DNA of 64,000 nt, taken from Pararge aegeria (taxonomy: Eukaryota > Arthropoda > Insecta > Lepidoptera > Nymphalidae). Below the pieces are notes generated by a model. The model had not been told where the DNA came from. It made no database searches and worked only from the letters and a program-made list of their open reading frames with translations. Location of the stretch: the NCBI RefSeq assembly GCF_905163445.1, contig NC_053185.1:17440001-17504000 (forward strand), given 5' to 3'. Below are positions 1 through 12,600 of this stretch, piece by piece. The stretch's first letter is position 1. The number at the start of each line of letters is the position of its first letter. The position numbers and the translations under genes were made by a program.

Positions 1-804
1 TCCTATCGTCACCGGGAGCCGTTCTAAAGCTGTTTGAGAGCCTTACCAATCTCGTATAGTTTGATGTCCGGGCTATCTTCGGTATTGAATAGGGTAAATT
101 TTGCTCCGGGTCTTTGGCCAAATCCACAGCCGCATGTCATAAGGAATATCACTATCCATAGAAGTTCTAAACCTAATCCAAGATCTCAGGTTTCGAAGAA
201 ATAAAATTACCATTGTAGTCTAATAGACAAATCTCTCACGAACAACTAAGAGCCTCTTCTTTGCTCAATTGCATTCATAATAAACTTTATAATAAATATA
301 TATATATATACGTTCCGCAAATCACAAGTCTTTAATGTAGAGATATACCTATAAATGAACCAGTAAGACTGTAATAACTGGACAAAAGATTACCATCTTC
401 CAAAAAAGTTTTATTCAAATCACTTTAAATAAGGCAGAGTTATGTTTTTAAATCGTCTTTTTAATCGTCTATTGTATTTTGGGATAAAAATAGCTTAAAT
501 GTAAACCCGGAGTATCAGCTATACTATTCTACTAAATTACACACAAATCCGTTCAGTAGTTTCCGCGTAATACTTACAAACAGGCCGACAGACAGACCAA
601 AAAAAATCTAGATTGGGCTAATCCCTAAGCTTTCCCAGATTGAAATTTTCTAAAAATATTAAATGTAGAACAGAAAGTTTTAACATTACAACCCCCCATT
701 TCATTTTCTTAGGGATGGAATTTCTAATGAAAATGGAATAAAAATGAAATTTAAAAAAAAATGTGGTGTGTTTTGTGGATACCTATATAATGCATGTCTC
801 TAAA
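1..804. other. No gene seen; AT-rich with repeat remnants
   Basis: A short (TA)n run is at 298-310. The stretch 480-620 (AAATCCGTTCAGTAGTTTCC, CAGGCCGACAGACAGACC) resembles the 3' part of R1-like repeats. Nothing else could be supported. Confidence 0.5.
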
Positions 805-817
805 ACCAGCGGTTTAG

Positions 818-949
818 TATATTGGATAGAAGCAGACGTTACTTTGCGGAAATCCATAATATATTACTAGCTGTTGCCCGCGACTTCGTCTGCGTTTGAT
901 TTTGTTTTTAAAGTATTCAGTATCGCTTAGCCTTAAGTGAGTATTGTAG

Positions 950-990
<41 letters not shown>

Positions 991-1424
991 CATGTGACAA
1001 ATAATTTGCAATAAAATAAAATTGCGACTATAATTAAAGATCTAAGATATCCTATCTCTTAAGTTGGACCAGACTGCTCACGGTGAGCCAATTTTATTTA
1101 AAATCGGTTAAATAGTTTAGGAGTCCATCGCGGACAAACATCGTGACAGGAGATTTATATATATTAAGATGAAAATTAAGCTTAATTTGCTATACTCTGT
1201 GAACACCAGCAGAATCTGTATGGTGTAATTTGTTAAGAATTATTCATTGTAAAGTCAACATCTCCTGAGGATACTCCGGTTTCGGAGCGAAACGTGCTTA
1301 GAGGATACATTTCCGAGGATCTGTTTGGTGTGGGGTATACGGATTGAAGTAATTATAAATTACACCATACAGATTCTGCTGCTGTTCGCGGAGTTTAGCA
1401 AATTAAGCTTAATTTTCATAATAT
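818..1424 (+). mobile_element. M1 fold-back element, flanked by exact 13-bp repeats, with an R1 insert
   Basis: ACCAGCGGTTTAG occurs at 805-817 and again at 1425-1437. Between them is an M1 start (TATTGGATAGAAGCAGACGT) interrupted by an R1 repeat (about 866-1162). The M1 core follows: ~65-bp arms, left GAAAATTAAGCTTAATTTGC.. at 1171, right its complement ending at about 1420. Its centre carries TCCTGAGGATACTCCGG and GGAGCGAAACGTGC. A 13-bp duplication is unusual for a DNA MITE. Confidence 0.72.
866..1162 (+). repeat. R1 repeat (ACTAGCTGTTGCCCGCG type)
   Basis: It starts ACTAGCTGTTGCCCGCGACT, contains CAGTATCGCTTAGCCTTAAG, a (TA)n run at 950-989 and AAAATCGGTTAAATAGTTTA. This is an abundant non-coding lepidopteran repeat. 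It interrupts the M1 element at 818. Confidence 0.65.
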
Positions 1425-1675
1425 ACCAGCGGTTTAGGCTGTGTGTATTTCTCAGACGGCCAGTCATTCCTTATTCAACTCCTTTGGGGGAAGAACAGTA
1501 ATACACATATTTCTGTATCTTAAATTAAGAGCCAAAGTAGTAAGTTTCATGGATATTACCTAAAAAAGAAATTATTTCGGGCGGGCATTAGAACAATGGT
1601 CCAGCATAATCATGAAATATGAATAGTTTATTTAATGGAAAATATATTAAGGTGTTATTTCATTTTGGTAGTCAA

Positions 1676-2148
1676 AAAACTTATTACAGTGCAATATACT
1701 AGGTTACATAAAATTCATAATTCGTTTAAAGGAAATTGCATACAATTCTACAATAAACTACCAATTGTCATCTTGGAGATGTGTCTTAAAAAGTTCAAAG
1801 TTTGTATTAAACGTAAGCTTATAGAAAAGTCCTATTATAGTATAAAGGACTACGTAAACGATAAAAAAGCTTGGGTGTAAATTATTGCTCTAACCAGGTT
1901 GCTCTTCTAATAATTTAAAATGACATTGTGAGATGGTGATAACAAAAAAAAAAAAAACACCCGGCTAAGTTTGTTGTGGGCGTCTTCTTAGACCAGGACG
2001 CGTTTGGAACCCTCGTAGCTTTAGTTTTAAGTTTACGAATGTGGTTATCGCCATCATCTCACTACCATGTAGTTCTTATGTACGCATCAAAAGTGCCACC
2101 TGTGGGCCTACTTGAATAAAGATATTTTTGACTTTGACTTTGACTTTA
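1676..2148 (+). mobile_element. 5'-truncated family B LINE
   Basis: An open stretch of about 65 codons ending at 1880 (HKIHNSFKGNCIQFYNKLP, KSYYSIKDYVNDKKAWV) is homologous to the C-terminus of the 951-aa ORF2 (RKVQNSFVGLSIRFYN, RGYYTFDEFLND). The 3' UTR differs (ACACCCGGCTAAGTTTGTTG, then CCAGGACGCGTTTGGAACCC) and the tail is a GACTTT repeat. So it belongs to a sister family of the long element. Confidence 0.85.
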
Positions 2149-2159
2149 TTACGTACTCC

Positions 2160-3566
2160 ATACCTGCGGTATTGAAATAATCAAAAACATACTTTATGCC
2201 CCCTTAGCACCCAGGTCCTAGGTTACAGGTATAAAAGCTGACAGCATAACGATCAGCGTAAATATATGCAATATATTAAATATAACGTTGTACCTACGGT
2301 CACTTTGTAGCTCAGACGCTCTGGTTGTACACAAAAAAAGCTTCAATATCTCAAAAGATAGAGCACAGTTATAGCGGGCAAAAATAGAAGTGTCATTAGC
2401 TATTAATACATCTTCGGGCCAACGTAGAACGCAACTTCTGTCGCCTGAAAACTAGGTTACGTTGCGGCATGCAGTACCTACTACGACTAGTGTAGTACCC
2501 AGTATATATTTTATCTACGCGATAAACTGATAACGCGAAATGCACATATCAAATCGGATAAAAACACTCAGGTTCTAAGAACTATGAGTATCGGCGTTAT
2601 TTTTTATTTAGTGTTAACTTTTTGGCAAATTGGCAAAGGTAAATAGTTATTAGTTAAATGGCGGTTTAATTTTATCGGTATGTCGTTCCACCGTTGTTCG
2701 CGATTAAAGCCACGTATTCATTTACATACGAATGTTTCAGATACATGTCGATCCATTACAGCCGACTTAGTGAAAACGACAAAAAACCAATTCTTCGTTT
2801 CTAAGTATATTTTGAAATATTTTTGCACAAAGCATAAAGTTGCATTTCTGAAGCATATTTATGTACCAAATTATTAGGAAAATATTTAGGGACGTAGAAT
2901 TTGTGTTAATTCGTTAACGCTTAATCGGCCGTGAGGAGTCGATATGTGGGTAGCTTTCAGTGTTTTGGTGTACATAGGGTTGCCAGATTCTTGAGCATAG
3001 ACTGGGATTGAATGGTGAGTACCTACCACCTATTAACTAAAATGCAGAACGTTTTCTCACTGTCTGTGAGTTTATGGAAAATAATATTATTGCCAGTTTT
3101 ATTTTTGCCCAAAAACTAAGGTATTGTTTCATGATATGACTGTATCTGGACAATGAATGGTCCCACATTCCGGGACTGCCCCAGTAGCTGTTTCTGTCGT
3201 CGATACGTTAGGTTTAAAACAAATGTATCAGTGAACTTCCATAAGAAAATTTCGCCGTAAACATTTTGTGTAACCTTTTTCTTAATATTTTTTTATACCA
3301 ATGAATAGTAAACAGGATGACTTTTGTACGATAAAAAAGGTAACCTATTTACATTGTTATACGAGTTGATGAATAATGATTAAGTATATTATATTCTTAC
3401 AAAATATAGCTTACGAGTGAATGCGTGGCTTTACGATTACGCTGACGAACTCACGAAGCAACATACAGCGATACTTTGCAAACACTCCCTGAGGTGGAAC
3501 GGCCGCGAACGCTTTGTTAGATGTTTTGGCTTGCAAACGAGATCTCTGACATGTGAACGCGGCACA
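2160..3566 (+). other. Upstream flank of the tetraspanin gene
   Basis: No coding feature is supported. A 65-codon open stretch at 2680-2877 has no recognisable domain. Promoter and 5' UTR of the tetraspanin are expected near 3300-3566; I see no clear TATA or initiator. The open frame upstream of the ATG (3417-3566) is probably 5' UTR. Confidence 0.4.
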
Positions 3567-3626
3567 ATGGCTCTATCGTCGAATTGCTGGAAATATCTAG
3601 TGTTGACCTTCAATCTCTTATTCGCT
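3567..3626 (+). CDS. Tetraspanin exon 1 (residues 1-20)
   Basis: The ATG at 3567 sits in a good context (CACAATGG) and starts a short N-terminus (Cys7, Trp8, Lys9, Tyr10) leading straight into TM1, as is typical of the family. The open frame runs 50 codons further upstream to 3417, but that part is Arg/His-rich and has no tetraspanin character, so I treat it as 5' UTR. The donor is GTAAGT at 3627. A nearby tetraspanin (39873) has a first exon of exactly the same length and phase, which supports this start. Confidence 0.87.
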
Positions 3627-6600
3627 GTAAGTGTTTGCTGACTTATTTATATTTATTAAACCCTCGTCCGGCTTTTTGTGTGTCCCGTTAAACAAAAACA
3701 CGCTGAACAAGCGTCTTTGTGTTGTCATAACAACTTGCGGTGAAATTTTACAAAACACTATGCAATTTACATGTTTGTATTTTTAATCAAAATGTTAATA
3801 TTAACTTATTTTATCTCACTCAAAACTTACGTAGTTATGACTTTAGCAAATGTGATTTGATTTGTTATATTTCTCACTTTTTTTTTCTCAATAAAGTTTC
3901 CATTGAATCACTTTGAGTTTGTAGTGTATCGTTGTTATATGCAAGTTTTAATCATATACAAAATGTATACTCACAGGTTTGTTTAAAAAATATATACTTA
4001 GTACAAAAACTTTTCAGTTTTCGTAGCAGATTTTTACAAAATTTTCTATAATAACATTTATAATTTGTAGTGTTAGTTTTCGCCACGTTTTCTCTTTTGA
4101 TTGGCGCTAGTGTAGTGGTTCATGTTAGAGAAAGTCTTCATGTGGTAGTGTGTATTTTATCCAACTAGTTTCCTTTGTTCTCCGATAGATGTCAGCAGTG
4201 GTTCTCTTTGGCATGAGTGGATATCTTCTGTACCGGTTGTTTATATACCGTCACTTCATAGGAGTCGGTGTGGAATATCCGGCTATACTGCTATTGATGT
4301 TGGCAATCATCACATGTTCTATAGCTTGGATTGGATGGAGAACTGCAAAGTCCATGCACCAAATACATGTTATAATAGTAAGTATCAATTTGCTAATAAT
4401 TAAATGTCAGTTTCACGGCGATTTACAAAACATCGACAGCAACAATAAGAATATATTAATAAGAATTGCGATTGATAAAATCAACAAAAAATTGGTAGAA
4501 TTCTCTGGGCCGAATATGGTTGCTTTCCTACTAACGCCATCTACCGAAGAGTTCTCTAACCGATAACATTTTTAAAATTACGACGAATAAGGGTCAACAC
4601 AAACCGAGCGTCGCGTTGGAACGTCAATATGTTCGTGCAGATTTCTCGAGGCTAATTAATAATTAAATATCGTCTTTATGCAGTTCAAATAAAGATTTTT
4701 ATTCATCTTGAGATATAATAATTTATTTCACCTTTCATGAATTGTTTCTATCTTGCATAAATAACTATTGTTCACAAGTCTATTTGAATTGAATATTGAT
4801 TTTATTCGATCAAGCGGAGCGAGGTCACTTAAACAACAACAGTTTATAAATTCACAGAAGTAAACTCACTTCTGTGAACTTATAAATTGTTACTCCTGCC
4901 TTGCTTCTACCAAAAGTTAAAGGTCCCATGTAGACAGACGGACGGACAATAGATGGATTGTTCGTCTATGTCTATCTGTTCGCCGATATTTGTACAATTG
5001 GATAGTGTGCATAATAATCCAAGTAAACTTGGACAACTAACTCCGTTCGCTCAATAACGTTTTTTTTATTCTACTTCAATTGCCGTCCATAGCCGATTTG
5101 GTGTTATATGATGATACAGTCTAAGGTGGTAGCGAGCTAACCTGTTAAAGATATCGTACCTAGTAATATAAAACTCATACCCCTGATTGGTTTCTACATG
5201 GTATCGTACCGGAACGCTAAATCGCTTAACGGCACGTCTTTTAAGTTGGAAGCCGCTAGACCCTGAATAGAGATAATTCAGAAATTATAAATTTCGAAAT
5301 TTACGTATGTCAGCAACAGGCTTGCGATAGACGTAAATCTTGCAATCTTTGCTATCAAACGTAACTTTTGTTTTTTTTTTTTGTATGCAAAAGTGACGTT
5401 TGATGGTGATCTATGATACGTACGTGATACGTAATCACCCTGACGAGGCCCGTCACTTCTAAAAGCACAGCTCTTACTTCTTCGCCGGGGAGGCACTTTT
5501 GACGACGTTGCGCGTCCTTAGTCCAGAGAAAATTCAGAAATAACTTGTATTGCCCGTCCATGTACGATTTAACGAAATCTAGCTAAGTTCAATTTCAAGT
5601 AATATATTTTTTATTTTTTTTTAATTTCAGGCGGGTCTGCTTGTAATGCTGATCGTAGTGATAGAGTTCTCGTGTTTTGTGTGGGCGATGGTCGTCTGGG
5701 ACAACATCGAGATAGACATCAAGACAACAATGACTTCCTATTTTCTGCTGACCAAGGAAAACAAGGAAGCCAGCGTGGACTCGGTCAGATGGGATAGATT
5801 ACACGTTAAGGTAATTTTTACCCGACTATGGGAGGTAGAGGTGACAGCCTAGTGGTTAGGACGTAGGCTCCACTTTCGGGGCGCTGAGTTCTAATCCCGG
5901 CACTCTTAACCCCGAACTTTTCAATGTTTTGTGCGTTTTGATGGTTTTAAGCAATAAAAATATGACTTGTTTTAACTGTGAAGAAAAACATCGTGGAGAA
6001 ACCTGCATGCCTGAGAGTTCTCCATAATTTTCTCATGGGCTTGTGAAGCCCACCAATCGTGGGGGACTACGGCCTAAACCGTTCTCATTGCAGAATAAAA
6101 CCCGTGCCCTGTAGTCGGCCGGTAATCGGTTGATAATATGATAATGAAGATGACGATGGGAGGCTAATGTCATATGTAAATAGTGACCCCGACAGTCTAG
6201 TGGTTCGACACGATCGTGCGATCGGGTTCGATTCCAGGGTCGGACCATTGTATTGGGTTTTTCTATCAAAAAAGTAGTTACAGGCCGGAGTTTGAAAATT
6301 GGAGTTGACTGCAGTACCTAAGAAAGCACGTGACACATCTCTTTCGGGTCGTGTCAGAGCTGCTGTCCTATCGTACTATAACAGTGACGGAATAGAAAAT
6401 ATACTATAATAATTATAAATGTAATTACTAATGCCCGTTTTCACTTCAGATGAAAAAGGGAATGCCTAAATAAGTCACGCCTTATCTAAGGTTATTCCGG
6501 GGCATACCCCAACCGTTCACCAAAAGTAATCACCTTAGAGTTTGTGAAACGTTTTTTCTCAAGGCGTAGGGTTTAGACACTGGCCAAGTGCTGTTTGTTA

Positions 6601-9600
6601 GCCTTCACACGCTTTTGAGACCATCATGGAGTATGTCAGCAACAGGCTTGCGATAGACGTAAATATTGCAATCTTTGCTATCAAACGTAACTTTTGTTTT
6701 TTTTTGGATGCAAAAGTGACGTTTGGTGGTAAAGATCGCGAGATTTACGCCTATCGCAAGCTTGTTGTATGATACGTAATCACCCTGACGAGACCCGTCA
6801 CTTCTAAAAGCACAGCGCATATATCTGTACAATCTGCACGCCTTAGAGTACTGAGACCCTCACGATGTCTTTCTTCAGCGTTAAAGCGTGATATTTTATT
6901 GCATTTCCGGCGATGGAGCTCAAACGAAAGGGAGGCCGAAGTCCTAACCAAAAATCTGAACCGAAGCGCTTGTGTGAAAGTTTTATTTCATAAACTAAAA
7001 ACAGCATTATATTTTACAGTTCGAATGCTGTGGCGTTAGCGGCCCAAACGACTACAGTTCTGCTGGACACGTGCCCTTCTCCTGTTGCGGGCAGGGCCCT
7101 TTGGACTCCATACAGAAGCCCTACACCTCCGACTGCACGACGCTTTACCAGCGAGGTTGCGGCAACCTCCTGCATGACTACGCTAAACAGCATCTGCTGT
7201 TGGTTGCCATGGTTGCCCTGGCAGCGTCACTTCTGCAGGTTAGAACCCTCATCCTTCATATCCTGCCTATGGTTTAGTGGTTAGCGTGTTCGAATGCAGA
7301 TCACGAGGTCCTGGGTTCAATTCCCGGGTCGGGCCAATGTTCGGTTTTTCTATCAATACATGCTCAGTACGATCTTGGAGCTTGGTATTGGTCTGGTCGT
7401 GTCGGATCTGCCGTCGCTCCAAATTTTTTTTTATTCCCCTACTATTTAGCCCTGCAAACTAACCTGGTGTTGATGCCGTCTAAGATGCTAGCGGGCTAAC
7501 CTGTTAGGGAGTATGGTAGTCATACCCCCCAATCGGTCTCTACACGGCATCGCACGACATCGCACGAGTGGGGGAAGAGAGAATGCACTTGTGTTAGCGC
7601 ACACACTTGTGCATTATAAAATCTCGCGCGTTGTTGGAAATTTTCTCTGGAGATTTACCACCGTGGTCGAAATCGGTAAGCGAAACTGTTCTTTCATATC
7701 CATACAGGATAACAATATAAAGTAAACGTACGAGACATCATTCGGAATTCCTTAAATCCAGGTTCTTGCTTTACCTTGTGGAGGGTCTACTAAGGCAAAA
7801 TGTTCCAGTGAAGGGTCAGCATTTCGGCTGCATTAAATTAAACGCAAGTTTCAAACAAATACAATATTTTATTGCAAAGGTTAAGCTGTTAATGTTACAT
7901 AGCCTCGAGAAAAACAAGAAATAAGAGCGTGGCGTAAGCTAGCGGACGTCAGAATTGATCTAGCTTGTCGATCATCGGATGCGTTCTCTATTAACAAACT
8001 TATATTTCCAATCTCATGCAGCGTTCTTGTTTCTATGAACTTTATTGAGAGAATATGCTGCAGCACTTTTACCCCGCTGAAAAAAATATTAATTGCCTAG
8101 CTTTTAGTTTATCTATGGTTGTCTTATTGCAACCCGTTTTGGATTCGGTTTTTGAACTACTGGGTGCGTTATTTTTTTTTTATTCTACTATTTTTATAAA
8201 GAATTACAGGCCCAGTTTTTATGCTGGTCTATCACTATCATCATCATTCATCCATCATGCATTGATTGCTGCTAGACACAGGCTTTCTATCTAATAGACG
8301 GTGCAGTAAGTATAGCCAAATTGTATACGTTGTTTTGTTATACTTTCCTTTTTTATATACCTACTTTTTGTGGTGTGCAATGAAAGTATACCTATTCATT
8401 CATTCATTCATTCATTCATATAGCTTAAAGCTGCGAATCGCCTAGTAGTAGAGCAGTTTGATGTATAAAGTCTAACATTATAGCCCACCAGGGCCCCAGG
8501 GGTAGTATGTTCTATGTAAGTTTCTTGTACATAATATACGTACAAGAAACTTACATGACAACGCCATCTAACGCACATATAACACAACGGAATTGAATTA
8601 ATTCGATACTAGAGGGCACTGAGAGTTCTACAAATATTATTCGATAGCTGACATCACTGCAAATATTTAAATAAGATACAAATTGGTTAAATTGTCAGGT
8701 TTCCAAATTATAAGCTAGAAAAGTTGTACTGGTAAAATCATCAAATCAAATCCATTACACTTTATACTACTACTACTTTCAATTATATTTTCTATCATAT
8801 ATTTATATAATATATGATAGAAAATATATTATATATTTATATAATATATGATAGAAAATAGATTTGAAAGTATAAAGGCTGTAAGGAACTATTAAATAAT
8901 TGATAAAGATATTTGACGCATAATATCTTTTTGAACTAAAACAAGAGATTAGACAGCATAGTCAATTGATGGAATTTCATAGTAAATAATAGAGGCCCAG
9001 TGATTCTGTTATACACAACACTCAACCTAAACCTAATTGAACTAAAAGTAGTGTTGTCCTTTTCACAAATACTATGGGAGAGGATACCTATCTCTTAGAT
9101 TAGACCTGCCTTTTTATTTTAAATTCCACTTAGTACTTCGTTTTATTTTTGTTTCAGACATGAAACTAAGTTAAGATCGTAAAAATATCACCTTTTTTTC
9201 AAGTACAAATATGTCACTATTTCAAAGATACAGTGTTTTGAAAACCCCCTTTTCAGCACATTTAAATTAAGACTTTACCTTAAGTTTAGTGGATAAAATT
9301 TATAATAAAAACCTATATTATACTAGCTGTTGCCCGCGACTTCCTCTGCGTTTGATTTTGTTTTTTGATGTGGCATACAAATTGGTTGTAGTACTATAAA
9401 AATTTAAGTATTCAGTATCGCTTAGCCTTAAATGAGGTGTTTGCTGCTGTCCGCTGAGGAGTTCGGTCCTCTATCTCCAACCACATTCAGATTTACACAA
9501 ATTTTAGGCAAAATTAGACACATTTTATAACCTCTTTAGTACAAAAATAATTATTTATATCGGTTATAATTTGTCGGAGTTATGGTGTAAAATCGTCGAA

Positions 9601-12600
9601 CACTTTCATCACCTTTCCCAAAGGAACCGAGCTTAATGTCGGAATAAAAAGTATCCTATATTACTTCTAACACTTCCGAGAATATGTGTACAAAATTTCA
9701 TGAGGATCGGTTAAGTAGTTATTGCGTGATAGCGTAACAAACAAACTTACATTGACATTTATAATATTAGTAGGGTAGGGATAGGGATTATCCGTTTTGG
9801 GATCGATGCTAATAAAGTCCAGGCTCCAAACTTAAGTTATTCAAACCCCTTTCGTTCAGCCATTTAAGCAATTAAGCATGAAAATTTAACTTGTGTTCGG
9901 GTAAATTAACCTATTTCTCTAGGCCAAATTTTTGTCTGATGGGACGCTTCGGTCATGGCTACCACCCTACTGACAAAGACGTGTCGCTTCTGCCATTTTG
10001 TGTTCGGGTAAAACGCCGCATAGAAACTGATTTAGGTTATAACTTCTTCCCCTAACATGTAAGCCCGCTACCATTTAAGACTGCATCATCGCTAACAACC
10101 AGGTCAGATTGCTAACAAGGGCTAACTAGTTGTAGGATTTAAAATAAAAAGACATGTCTAATCTAAGGGATAGGTATCCTTCCCCACGGTATTTGTGAAA
10201 AGGACAACACTATTGCGTTAGTCCAATAGGTTTCGAGTGTTGTGTATAACAGAATCCCTGGTATCTGTCCACTGACCTCTATTTTTTACTATGGGTAGTA
10301 CAATAGAGGTTCATGGATAGGTCTGTATACCTGTCCCTTTCCGACCTATTACCTATCGCCATCAGTTCTTTCACATCACGTTAACAGTATTTCTTCGTGA
10401 AAGTTGGAAAAACTAACAAGCACACTTTCGCATCAATAACATTAGTAGAGATAACAAGCGAAAGCGCTCCCTCCTACGTTTATTAAGTACCTAAAGTCCT
10501 CCTACGTTGAATGCGGTAAAAATAGGTACCTCACTTGACAAGGTTTGCTTTTCTTATTAGAAAACTGGCCTTTGCCCGCGATTTCCTACGTGTATAGGTA
10601 GCTCATCATCAGAGTTACCGATATAGCTCAACGAGTAGCAAAGCTGAAGTGGAAATGGGCGGGGTACATAGCCAGTGACGTGCACTTTATACATGCGCAA
10701 AAGCACTGCCTAACCTAAAATTGATATACAACTCGTATAGCCGGAGAATGTTTGGCCTTTTTATGCAATTAATCTACTGAATGAATACCCTGGTAAGGTA
10801 CCCGGTGCACGCCATTGCACATAGCGCTGAGAACCGATGGACGTTGGGGTTCCAACGTGCTGGAATGGCGACCTCGCACTGGTACGCAGCGTTGGTCAGC
10901 CCCCAACTGCTGGGAGCCGCTCGAAACAAGCGGCCCGGGCAGGGTGATTACGTATCTCACGACAGCAATGCGACAGGCGTAAATCTTGAAATCACTGCTG
11001 TCAAACGTCACTTTTGTTTATTTATTTTATGGAAAAATGACGTTTTACAGCAGTGATTGCAAGATTTACGCCTGTCGCATTGCTGTCGCGAGATACGTAA
11101 TCACCCTGCGGGGCTGTGGAGTTACACTTCCGCCGTGTGTGAATAAATGGCACATGATTTTTTTTAAACATAGATGAATTGGTTGTTATCAACAATAACA
11201 GACAATTTACTACAAGTCGAATGCGACTTCGTACGCGTCCATCTTGTACATCTTCTAATTAGGTAGTTTCGCATGTAAAATTTCTTCTGTACCACGCAAC
11301 ACAATATACCCCGAACAAATGTATCAACTAGCCCGTATAATAGCGCTATTATCTCTTTTTTTGGCCTCTAAGGGTCGTAGCGATAACCTTTCTCGAGATA
11401 TCAAATGCTAAAAAGATTTGATGTCTCCTTGGTTTTAAGTCTTATTACAAATAAACTCTCATCAACTGTTTTAACCCTTTCGGGGTTCAACTTTGATAAA
11501 GGTATCCATTCATGTGGAATGCATTCTACTATTTTAATTGTGAAATTTTATAACCAATTTAAATCGATAATATATTTAAACTGTAACTTATGTAAACTGT
11601 AACAGTAATTTATAATTTCTTCAATACTATACTCCACACCAAACAGATCTTCAGCAATGTACCCTCTACGCAGTTTTCGCTCTGAAACCGGAGCGTCTTC
11701 AGGAAATCCTCCTTGATGAAATGATGATATATCTGAGATGGCGGCCACCTCAAACTGGCAAATAACATTTTTTTTTACAACACCAACAATACTTGTATTA
11801 AAAGAAAAGGGTTGACTTGACTAAAAGAACAATAGTCTAGAATCTAGACTGCATGTCTAAGAGTTCTACTTAATGTCGAAATGTGTGTATTAATAGCCAA
11901 CGTGGTGGACTACGGCCTTTACCCTTACTGTAAATTAAAAAAGTTTCATCCCCTATTAAACTTACAGTAAAAATAAAAAAAACTATATTGCCCTCCTCTG
12001 AATAGTCAAATTATTATTTTTTTCCGATTAGGGATTAGCGCGTTCATGCTAAAAAAAACACAGCTTTATTATTTAAAAAAAATTGCACTGATTTAAAATC
12101 TCCGAATTTATGGTAGACCGGTTGATAGCAAAACTTTCCGCACCTCTCCCAAACAAGTTTCAGGTCACCTTTCAATAAAACATAACGTATCAATTCTCCT
12201 GCTATTAGGTCGAGTGGTTATAGTATAATAGCATCGATGGCATCACCCGCCGTCCCGGGGGCTCTAATTGTTTCGGCTGACGTGATGATTATTGACCCAC
12301 TAATGTAATTATCGTGTATCGTTTGTACTAGGTAGGTTCTTCCTTGTATATGCGAATGTGCGGATATTTTTCGCGTATTTTTATACGTACTTATTTGCAA
12401 AAATCTTGCGATCAAAATTAAAGATGTACCTTTTAACCAGTGGCGTGCACAGGGTTATTGACCAGGGTCTGCATAAAGAAGCAAGATGCCATAAAATCAT
12501 TCCCCTTTATGTATTCCCAAAAATTGTAGGGTATGCAGTGCTCTTGTGCATGTATGAAGTGCACGCCACTGCTATTAACCGACTTCATTATTTTGGAAAT

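Larger units (their letters stand above)
8978..10293. mobile_element. Non-autonomous element with long terminal inverted repeats
   Basis: About 120-135 bp at the left (CATAGTAAATAATAGAGG, ATTCTGTTATACACAACACT, GTGTTGTCCTTTTCACAAAT, GGATACCTATCTCTTAGATT) returns inverted at 10133-10293. The interior has no transposase and contains an R1 copy and an S2 fragment. Classified only by its inverted ends; no target duplication was recognised. Confidence 0.7.
11109..12429. other. Intron sequence with little recognised
   Basis: Apart from the M1 (11590-11720) and S3 (11848-11935) fragments, AT-rich DNA with no supported feature. Confidence 0.4.

Noticed and set aside
3417..3566. Upstream in-frame extension of tetraspanin exon 1 (50 codons)
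   Set aside because: Arg/His-rich with no family character; the ATG at 3567 gives the normal short N-terminus and matches the first exon of the second gene in length.
7290..7345. tRNA-like A and B boxes as a functional tRNA gene
   Set aside because: Belongs to the S4 SINE family; no complete cloverleaf could be drawn.
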